DNA of 64,000 bases, from the NCBI GenBank assembly GCA_022772305.1, contig JALFAQ010000001.1, positions 21,147 through 85,146 of the forward strand, read 5' to 3'. The notes beneath the pieces are model-generated. The model had not been told where the DNA came from, searched no databases, and saw only the letters and a list, made by a program, of their open reading frames with translations. Origin of the DNA: Corynebacterium glucuronolyticum (GTDB lineage: Bacteria > Actinomycetota > Actinomycetes > Mycobacteriales > Mycobacteriaceae). Numbering within the stretch: position 1 is the stretch's first letter; every line of letters begins with the position of its first letter. The position numbers were made by a program, and so were the translations under genes. Below, piece after piece: positions 9,656 through 15,969 of this stretch.

Positions 9656-10588
9656 TTACTTCGTGTTCTTTGTCATTTCTGGAGCTTGATCCAGTGGTTC
9701 GCCATTAATCATGACTTCGTCGATGAATGTGTCATCCAGGTTCCACTGGCTCATGATCTCTTCGTAGTAGCCGTTATCGATGAGGTACTGGAGGGCCTTC
9801 GCCATAGCCGGAGCGAGAGCAGAACCCTTCTTGACAGCCCAGCCGTAGTAGGCGGCATCGTAGATGTCACCGATAAGCTCCATCCTCCCATCGGCGCGGG
9901 CAACGGCGTATGCATTGACCGGCGCGTCGGCAGAGAAAGCGTCGACACGACCAAGAACCAAGGCGTTAGCCGCGGTATCGGACGATTCGTAGGCCAACTT
10001 GTGGATCTCGGGCTTGCCTTGGGCAACGCATTCCTCCGAGCGGCGCTGGACATCGTCGGTGTCAGAAACGGTGCCACGCTGTACGGCAACGGTGAGTCCA
10101 CAGGCGTTGTCCGGATCGACGTTGCCACCGGGCTGCTGGGACCACTGGATGCCGGCCACGAGGTAGTCGACGAAATCGTAGTTCTTTCGTCGCTCTTCTG
10201 AATCCGTAAATCCGCTCGCGCCGAATTCCACGGTGCCAGCGCTGATAGCGGGAAGAATCAACGGAAACTCCTGCTCCACAGGTTTGGCCTCGAGTCCCAT
10301 GACTTTAGCAACTGCCGCAGCTAGGTCGATATCGGAACCGATGATCTCACCGGCTGAGTTCTTGAACTCCATGGGAGGAAACGGCGGGTTGGTACCGTAG
10401 GACAGCACGCCATCGGCGGCGATGTCTTCCGGAACCATAGCGGCGATTTCGGGAACGATCTCCACCTCAACGGGTGTCCAGCCCTCGGGGTGACCTCCTT
10501 CATCATTGACCACGCATCCGGTGAGCGTCGTCGCCATCGCGAAGATGCACGCGACGGCACCACCTTTTACCCAACTTTTCATGCGCAT
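9656..10588 (-). CDS. Polar amino-acid ABC transporter, substrate-binding lipoprotein
   Basis: 310 residues from ATG 10588, or 308 from ATG 10582. The signal peptide ends in the lipobox LTGC, so the protein is predicted to be lipid-anchored outside the membrane. The mature part has the SBP family 3 pattern (LSYGTNPPFPPMEFKNSAGEIIGSDIDLAAAVAKVMG; GRVDAFSADAPVNAYAVA). It delivers an amino acid or small polar ligand to the permease encoded 15 bases downstream. The promoter TATAAT lies only about 14 bases before the start, so the message probably has a very short leader. Ligand unknown. Confidence 0.9.
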   Translation of the reverse strand: MRMKSWVKGGAVACIFAMATTLTGCVVNDEGGHPEGWTPVEVEIVPEIAAMVPEDIAADGVLSYGTNPPFPPMEFKNSAGEIIGSDIDLAAAVAKVMGLEAKPVEQEFPLILPAISAGTVEFGASGFTDSEERRKNYDFVDYLVAGIQWSQQPGGNVDPDNACGLTVAVQRGTVSDTDDVQRRSEECVAQGKPEIHKLAYESSDTAANALVLGRVDAFSADAPVNAYAVARADGRMELIGDIYDAAYYGWAVKKGSALAPAMAKALQYLIDNGYYEEIMSQWNLDDTFIDEVMINGEPLDQAPEMTKNTK

Positions 10589-10602
10589 AACTGTATCAAA
10601 AA

Positions 10603-10629
10603 ATTATACATATGCCAAGTCACTGTAAA
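10603..10629 (-). promoter_or_regulatory. Promoter of the amino-acid ABC operon
   Basis: On the minus strand TTTACA, 15 bases, TATAAT. The -10 box is perfect and lies about 14 bases before the first ATG, leaving room for only a few bases of 5' UTR. No clear Shine-Dalgarno sequence is seen before this gene, which fits a short-leader or leaderless message. Confidence 0.5.
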
Positions 10630-10791
10630 AATAGCCTGCAAGCTGGCGTAATGCGACGTTATGTATGGTGAAATCGTCGATGAATATACAGTTGATTGCA
10701 AGAAATGGCGGTCGCAATGCTTTTCGTTAATACGTTTGCCCGCCTACACTGTTTTTCAAAGAATGCGTGAGCTCGTGAAAGGAAATTATCT

Positions 10792-11757
10792 GTGGAAAAT
10801 AACGTCGGCCGTTTGACTTCGCCGGTGTCGCGATCGCAGGCAGCACTCGTCAGCGTCGTGTGCGCAATTCTGAGTGTTCTCGCGCTCGTTATCGCAGGGT
10901 GCTCCACCCCAGCTAATGAGGAGACCTCCGCACCGTCGAGTGGGAGCGGGGGAGCATTCCCGGTCAGTGTTCCCAGCGATAATGGCGAAGATCTCACCAT
11001 GGAAGCGAAGCCGGAACGCATCGTGTCGCTCAGCGCGAGTGCAACAGAGACGTTGTACGCCATCGGCGCGGGTGACGCAGTCGTTGCTGCAGATAAGTAC
11101 TCGACGTATCCGGAGGAGGCTCCGAACGAGGAGGGTCTCAGCGGGCGCAGCACAAACGCTGAATCGCTGTTGACATACGACCCCGATCTCGTCGTCGTAT
11201 CTTTCGACGCTGCTGAGCTCGTCTCAGGACTTTCTGCGGTCGGCGTTCCCGTTCTTGTGATGTTGCCACCAACCACTGTGGAAGGGGCTTACGAACAGGT
11301 CGAGCGTCTCGGTGAAGCGACAGGCCACAGCGAGGAAGCTACGGACGTAGCCACCGAAATGGAAAAGCAGATCACTGACACAGTGGAAAAGGTAGGGAAG
11401 AAGGGCGAAGGAAGGACCTATTTCCATGAGGTAACGGTTGATTACTACACGGTGAGCAACAACACCTTCCTTGGCGATGTCTATGGACAATTCGGTCTGT
11501 CCTCAATCGCCCCCGATGATGCAAGCGGTTACCCGCAGTTGACGGAGGAATCCATCATTGCTTCTGATCCGGATTACATTTTCCTCGTGGACCACACCTC
11601 GGAGCAGCTCACACCCGAGGAGGTTGCTGCTCGTCCTGGCTGGCAGGCAATTACTGCGGTCAAGGAAGGCCGGATCATCCCCCTCGATGAGGATCTCTCT
11701 TCCCGCTGGGGACCACGTCTGCCGGAGTTTGTCCAGCAGATCGCAGAAAACCTCTAA
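10792..11757 (+). CDS. Siderophore/cobalamin ABC transporter, substrate-binding lipoprotein
   Basis: 321 residues from GTG 10792, with AAAGGA 8 bases upstream. The signal peptide has an N-terminal extension and ends at the lipobox VIAGC; the mature N-terminus is Ser/Gly rich. The fold is FecB/BtuF type (class III binding protein): KPERIVSLSASATETLYAIGAGDAVVAADKYSTYP, then NAESLLTYDPDLVV and ARPGWQAITAVKEGRIIPLD. It is the first gene of an import system with the FecCD-type permease and FecE-type ATPase that follow. Ferric siderophore, heme or cobalamin could be the cargo. No cobalamin riboswitch consensus is visible upstream, so iron is somewhat favoured. Confidence 0.88.
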   Translation: MENNVGRLTSPVSRSQAALVSVVCAILSVLALVIAGCSTPANEETSAPSSGSGGAFPVSVPSDNGEDLTMEAKPERIVSLSASATETLYAIGAGDAVVAADKYSTYPEEAPNEEGLSGRSTNAESLLTYDPDLVVVSFDAAELVSGLSAVGVPVLVMLPPTTVEGAYEQVERLGEATGHSEEATDVATEMEKQITDTVEKVGKKGEGRTYFHEVTVDYYTVSNNTFLGDVYGQFGLSSIAPDDASGYPQLTEESIIASDPDYIFLVDHTSEQLTPEEVAARPGWQAITAVKEGRIIPLDEDLSSRWGPRLPEFVQQIAENL

Positions 11758-11974
11758 CAAATTAACACGCTCATCGCGCAGTGGCTTGATGGTCGCACCG
11801 AAAGGATACGACCGCATGCGCGCATCGGTTCTCACTATTGCTGTTTGTCGCATCCGGTCACTGTGCGTTTGCCTTATCGCCGATTCTCGCAAGGGCCACG
11901 AATTCGTCCGGTCCTCCTGTCTCGTCATGGAATGTCCAGCGAGAGCGCGACTCCCCTGAACAGAAATTCCTGAG

Positions 11975-11993
11975 CAAGGTAATCCTAAAGAAG
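11975..11993 (+). promoter_or_regulatory. Possible DtxR-type iron box
   Basis: CAAGGTAATCCTAAAGAAG matches about 13 of 19 positions of the corynebacterial DtxR consensus TWAGGTWAGSCTWACCTWA, with a strong left half (AAGGTAATCCTAA) and a poor right half. It lies 17 bases before the permease GTG. Functional status is unproven. Confidence 0.3.
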
Positions 11994-12010
11994 AGGTAAC
12001 CTCAACAATT

Positions 12011-13006
12011 GTGCGAACCCGCAAAGTACTCGTCATCCTCGTGACCCTCGTGCTGCTGTTGATTGCAGCCGTGGCAGCGACATCCTCCGGCGCTCTGGGA
12101 ATCGGTTTTGGTGACCTTGTCGGTCACGTGATCGGCAGCTCCACATTGAGCGAACGGGATCTGGCTGTTGTTACGCAGATCCGCTTACCCAGGGTGGTGA
12201 ACGCGCTTATCGTTGGGGCGACACTCGCCGTTTCCGGCGCCGTGTTCCAAACGCTTTTCCATAACCCGCTTGCCGATCCCTACTTCCTTGGTGTGTCCTC
12301 GGGTGCGAGCCTCGGTGTCACCGCGGCGATGATGGCTGGGGTGTCCAGTGCCTGCGTAATCCCTGCAGCCTTCATCGGTGGCATAGCAGCGGTGGGTATT
12401 GCCTACCTCGTCGCTACGGGTGCTGGAACGCATCCCACGGTCATTATCCTTGCTGGTGTCGCGGTGTCAGCTTTCACCGGAGCTCTGCAAAGCTATCTCC
12501 AGATTCGGGATTTGAAGAAGCTGGAAGGCATCTATGTGTGGTTGCTTGGCAACCTCGGGCGCGCGGGGTGGAAGGATATTGGCATCGTTGCCTGTGTTGT
12601 CATCCCATGTTGGCTCGCCATCCTCCTGGCGGGGAAAGCCCTCGATGTGTTCACCCTTGGTGAATTCGAGGCCCAGTCTTTGGGCATCAATGTGAACGTG
12701 GCACGCGTGGCCCTCATCGCCGTAGCCACCCTCGCCACGTCAGCCGTTGTGAGTATCTCCGGTCTCATTGGTTTTGTTGGCATCGTCGTGCCGCACATGC
12801 TGCGACTCATCGTCGGCCCTGGACATAGTTTCCTGCTTCCCCTGACTCTCGTTGTGGGAGCTGGCTTTCTTCTTGCTGCCGACACGATCGCCAGGAGCGT
12901 GCTCGCACCCCAGGAGCTTCCCGTCGGCGTGGTGACTGCCTTCATTGGTGCCCCCTTCTTCCTCTTCCTCCTCGTAAAAGCGGCACGAGGAGGTGTGGCG
13001 CGATGA
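12011..13006 (+). CDS. FecCD-family ABC transporter permease
   Basis: 331 residues from GTG 12011, about nine to ten membrane helices. The FecCD signatures are clear: RLPRVVNALIVGATLAVSGAVFQTLFHNPLADPYFLGVSSGASLG and GLIGFVGIVVPHMLRLIVGPGH, the latter being the ATPase-contact loop. It forms the membrane channel for the binding protein upstream and overlaps the ATPase gene by 4 bases (GATGACC), so these two are translationally coupled. A 253-base gap separates it from the binding-protein gene, with a possible iron box in it, so a second promoter is plausible. Confidence 0.93.
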   Translation: MRTRKVLVILVTLVLLLIAAVAATSSGALGIGFGDLVGHVIGSSTLSERDLAVVTQIRLPRVVNALIVGATLAVSGAVFQTLFHNPLADPYFLGVSSGASLGVTAAMMAGVSSACVIPAAFIGGIAAVGIAYLVATGAGTHPTVIILAGVAVSAFTGALQSYLQIRDLKKLEGIYVWLLGNLGRAGWKDIGIVACVVIPCWLAILLAGKALDVFTLGEFEAQSLGINVNVARVALIAVATLATSAVVSISGLIGFVGIVVPHMLRLIVGPGHSFLLPLTLVVGAGFLLAADTIARSVLAPQELPVGVVTAFIGAPFFLFLLVKAARGGVAR

Positions 13007-13776
13007 CCCCGGCCATTGAGGTCCGAGACCTATCCGTGCGCTATCGGGGAGCGACTGCCCCCAGCCTGTCGCACGTCTCGCTCGACATTCCAGCTGGGCA
13101 ATGGTTAACCGTGATTGGGCCGAATGGTTCCGGTAAGACTACGCTGATCCGCGTGCTGTGCGGACTTATTCCATTTGAGGGCGAGGCTCGCGTTGCGGGA
13201 CTAACTCCCCGCAAAGGAAGCACGAAGGCCTTTGCGCGAAAAGTCGCGCTCTTGTCGCAACGGCCTGCAGTGCCGGCGGGAATGACCGTGCGTGAGTACG
13301 TCGCACTGGGACGCTACCCGCACTCCACATCACGTGCCTACGACGAAGACGTGGTGGGACGAACAGTGGAGCGCCTGGGGATTGACACCCTCGGTTCGAA
13401 GGACGTGGGAAATCTCAGCGGAGGCCAGCAACAGACCGTTGCGCTTGCGCGAGCGCTGGCGCAGGAGCCGGAGATCCTTCTCCTGGATGAACCGACGAGT
13501 GCTCTGGACATTGGGCATGCCCAGCATGTTCTGGAGCTTGTCGAGGACATACGGACAGCTCGTGGTCTCACCGTCATCGCAACGGTCCATGACCTCCCTC
13601 TTGCTGGGCAGTACGGTGATCAGTTGGCACTCATTGCACATGGCGAACTACTTGACGTCGCCTCTGCCGAGGACATCCTGACAGAGGAAACGATTTCGCA
13701 GGTCTATGGCGCCACCGTTGCCGTACCAGAGGTCTCTGGCCGGCCTGCGGTCATCCCCATTCGTCGAAAGAAGTAA
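13003..13776 (+). CDS. FecE-type ABC transporter ATP-binding protein
   Basis: 257 residues. Walker A IGPNGSGKTT is at about residues 37-46, the signature [36 protein letters not shown] includes Walker B, and TVHDLPLAGQYGD is the H-loop. Region REYVALGRYPHST is typical for siderophore/B12 ATPases. The Q-loop QRP is present. The position after R in the usual signature is Thr (QQQT rather than QQQR), a minor variation. Overlaps the permease gene by 4 bases and is followed 11 bases later by the probable TTG start of the damaged MFS gene. Confidence 0.93.
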   Translation: MTPAIEVRDLSVRYRGATAPSLSHVSLDIPAGQWLTVIGPNGSGKTTLIRVLCGLIPFEGEARVAGLTPRKGSTKAFARKVALLSQRPAVPAGMTVREYVALGRYPHSTSRAYDEDVVGRTVERLGIDTLGSKDVGNLSGGQQQTVALARALAQEPEILLLDEPTSALDIGHAQHVLELVEDIRTARGLTVIATVHDLPLAGQYGDQLALIAHGELLDVASAEDILTEETISQVYGATVAVPEVSGRPAVIPIRRKK

Positions 13777-13787
13777 AGGCACTGGCA

Positions 13788-13906
13788 TTGACTAACGTCC
13801 ACTTTGGGCCGTCTGCAAATGAGCAGCTTGACTCACGTCACTAACCAGGAACCAGAAGTCGCTTATCGGGCTTGTTGTCATCGGTAACCTGGCTGAATAC
13901 TTCGAC
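13788..13906 (+). other. Out-of-frame N-terminal remnant of the MFS gene
   Basis: TTG 13788 after AAAGG (of TAAAGG following the ATPase stop) opens a frame reading MTNVHFGPSANEQLDSRH then stop. The frame that continues into the MFS protein is open only from base 13832 and reads LTSLTRNQKSLIGLVVIGNLAEYFD, which is a normal MFS N-terminus with the conserved start of helix 1, but has no ATG, GTG or TTG before ATG 13907. Adding one base near 13838 (after CGT) would join the two into MTNVHFGPSANEQLDSR-x-LTRNQKSLIG. This fits a 1-base deletion, or a sequencing error. Confidence 0.6.
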
Positions 13907-15217
13907 ATGTTCCTCATCGGCTTCGTCGTCGCACTTCTCACCGAACTATGGGCGCTGACCGGTATGGAAGCCGGGTTCATTCTGGCATGCTCGGGGTTGG
14001 GCAACGTGCTCGGTGCGGTTGTCTGGGGCCGGCTTGCCGATTCTCTCGCACGCAAGCGTTCCTACATGTGGTGTGTCATCCTCTTCGTCACCTGCACAGA
14101 ACTCACGCTGCTCGTCCCGGATCGGGGTTGGTTCATTCTCGGTCTTCTCCGTATCGGCGTGGGTATCGGTGTTGGCGGTCTCAACATCTCGTCCATCCCA
14201 TGCATTCAGGAATGTGTCCCCACCTCCAAACGTGGGCTTCTCGCCGGACTGGGGAGCAACTTCATCCCCGCAGGCCTCTTTCTGGGGTCGTTGGCGCAGA
14301 AGGAGGCGGGGGAGAACTGGCGCATTCTCATCGTCATGGGGTGCCTGCCAATCCTGCTGCTGCTCTGGCTCGCCACGGTGCCGGAATCTCCCCCTTTCCT
14401 GCATATGCGGGGCGAGACACGCAAGGCAAGGCAGGCTCTTGCCTGGGCAATGGACATGGACATCGCACAGGTTGGATGGCTGTCGCCCGTGTCAGAATCT
14501 GTCGCGATTGATGGTGGTGCTTCGCAGGCCGATGCTTCTACGGAGACTGATACTCCTATGCATTCGGGCACGCGGGCGGAGACGAAGGCCGGCACCTACA
14601 CGTTGCTCTTCACCCGGCACTGGGTTTCCCTCCTCCTTGTCGTTATGGGAACATTCTCGTTCATCCTCGGTGCAACGACGGTGCAATCGTGGGGGCAGAC
14701 GCTATTGAAAGATGGCTTCGGCTACTCGGTGGGCACCATCGCCACCATGTTTATGCTCGCCTCGTTCCTCGGTAATCTTGGTCGGCTCGGTGCTGCTTTC
14801 CTTGCCGATATCATCGGCCGAAAGCTCGTCCTTTTTATCTGGGGGCTCGTCGCTACCGGTGGTTGTGTCCTCGCTTCGCTTTCCGACGACCCGGGGAACG
14901 GCCTGCAGTTCTTCGTCGCCGTGAGTATCATCCTCATGTTTGGTGATGGCGCCTTCGGTATTCTCAACTCGCACGGTGCCGAGCAATTCCCCACGCCGAT
15001 CCGCTCTACCGGACTTGGCTTAGGATACGGTCTCGGTGCCACCCCGAAGATCTTTGGCCCGGCCCTTGTCGGCTGGCTCATCGGCAGTCATGCAGTGGCC
15101 GGTGACATGACCCTGAGTGTGATTAAGCCGGCCTTCACCTTCTACGGCGCGTGCCTTTTCGTTGGCGCGGTGACCTATCTCTTTACAAAAGAGAAGAGGG
15201 GCGTTCCGTTGGACTGA
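13907..15217 (+). CDS. MFS transporter, probably N-terminally frameshifted
   Basis: The annotated ORF has 436 residues from ATG 13907, but this start cuts helix 1 in half. Present are motif A GRLADSLARKRSYM between helices 2 and 3, a second copy ADIIGRKLVLF in the C-terminal half, and about eleven more helices, as in metabolite:proton symporters. A hydrophilic loop (residues ~190-230, IDGGASQADASTETDTPMHSG) separates the halves. The gene follows the iron/B12 importer and may have been part of that operon; a siderophore exporter or unrelated solute carrier are both possible. As written, the product lacks conserved GNLAEYFD and may not function. Confidence 0.75.
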   Translation: MFLIGFVVALLTELWALTGMEAGFILACSGLGNVLGAVVWGRLADSLARKRSYMWCVILFVTCTELTLLVPDRGWFILGLLRIGVGIGVGGLNISSIPCIQECVPTSKRGLLAGLGSNFIPAGLFLGSLAQKEAGENWRILIVMGCLPILLLLWLATVPESPPFLHMRGETRKARQALAWAMDMDIAQVGWLSPVSESVAIDGGASQADASTETDTPMHSGTRAETKAGTYTLLFTRHWVSLLLVVMGTFSFILGATTVQSWGQTLLKDGFGYSVGTIATMFMLASFLGNLGRLGAAFLADIIGRKLVLFIWGLVATGGCVLASLSDDPGNGLQFFVAVSIILMFGDGAFGILNSHGAEQFPTPIRSTGLGLGYGLGATPKIFGPALVGWLIGSHAVAGDMTLSVIKPAFTFYGACLFVGAVTYLFTKEKRGVPLD

Positions 15218-15254
15218 GTAGCCGCGGGTGTTATCCGTGCCTACCACTAAAACG

Positions 15255-15292
15255 AAAAACCACCTGGTTGAGCATTCAACCAGGTGGTTTTC
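15255..15292. terminator. Bidirectional intrinsic terminator (MFS / tRNA-Leu)
   Basis: AAAAACCACCTGGTTGA, loop GCAT, TCAACCAGGTGGTTTT: a perfect 14-bp stem with an A-tract on one side and a T-tract on the other, between the MFS stop and the 3' end of the minus-strand tRNA. It can serve both transcripts. Confidence 0.88.
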
Positions 15293-15301
15293 CAATCGAT
15301 G

Positions 15302-15385
15302 TGCCGACACCGGGAGTCGAACCCGGACGCCCGCAAGGGCGCTGCATTTTGAGTGCAGTGCGTCTGCCAATTCCGCCATGTCGGC
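15302..15385 (-). tRNA. tRNA-Leu(CAA)
   Basis: The minus strand reads GCCGACATGGCGGAATTGGC..., with acceptor arms GCCGACA/TGTCGGC and discriminator A. The anticodon stem-loop is CTGCA-CTCAAAA-TGCAG, giving anticodon CAA (reads UUG, leucine). A long variable arm (CGCCCTTGCGGGCG) and T-arm CCGGGTTCGACTCCCGG confirm a class II leucine tRNA. The 84 bases do not encode the CCA end. Confidence 0.96.
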
Positions 15386-15470
15386 CTCGAGGAAATATAC
15401 TAAACCACAAACCACGGCTAAAGGAAATCGCTAGTAATCGCGTGAATTGGTGACAAGGAGGACTACGGCT

Positions 15471-15944
15471 ATGAGGAAAACGGTGGTTGCAACTATTGCT
15501 GCAGTAAGCATTCTTCTGGGAGGGGTAGTTCCGGCATCAGCGGCTGAACCAGCACCAACAGGTGGAGAGACGAATGGGGGAGCAGAGTTTCCCAGCGAAG
15601 CCGTCTCGAGCACCACCTCCAGCGATCATCCGGATTTGTTCTACTGGGGAGAAAAGATTAGCTACGGGGATGAGATGGCGGTCTTCTTTGACCCGCGGTT
15701 TTGGCCTACGGATGCGCTCATGAATAAGAACACAGTGAAAAAGCTCCTGGAAAAATCAGGAGCGACACCAGAGCAGCAGGAGATCCTCTACAACTCCGCA
15801 CGTGGCGTGCAGGCGTTTGCGGCGGGGAAGGCCGTATTCGTCGCCGTGCTTGCTCTGTTGGGGCTTGCCGGTGCGTACGCGGTGTGGACACAGGGTGTTC
15901 CGCAACTACCGCAGCTGCCTTCAATCCAGCTGCCATTCTTGTAG
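15471..15944 (+). CDS. Small secreted, C-terminally membrane-anchored protein
   Basis: 157 residues from ATG 15471, which has AAGGAGG at a 10-11 base distance; the ORF-track GTG 15447 lies upstream of that ribosome site. A signal peptide (MRKTVVATIAAVSILLGGVVPASA) is followed by a Gly/Thr/Ser-rich stretch, a soluble part (DLFYWGEKISYGDEMAVFFDPRFWP) and a hydrophobic segment near 128-146 before a Pro/Gln/Leu tail. The layout suggests an envelope protein. I do not recognise a named family. It precedes polA by only 25 bases, but polA has its own promoter in most relatives; co-transcription cannot be judged. Confidence 0.75.
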   Translation: MRKTVVATIAAVSILLGGVVPASAAEPAPTGGETNGGAEFPSEAVSSTTSSDHPDLFYWGEKISYGDEMAVFFDPRFWPTDALMNKNTVKKLLEKSGATPEQQEILYNSARGVQAFAAGKAVFVAVLALLGLAGAYAVWTQGVPQLPQLPSIQLPFL

Positions 15945-15969
15945 CCCCCGTCGCGCTAGAGTGGGTAGC

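Noticed and set aside
10600-10790. Cobalamin riboswitch before the FecB/BtuF-like gene
   Set aside because: The conserved B12-box and GCCACTG sequence are not seen, and the interval is shorter than a typical cobalamin riboswitch with expression platform.
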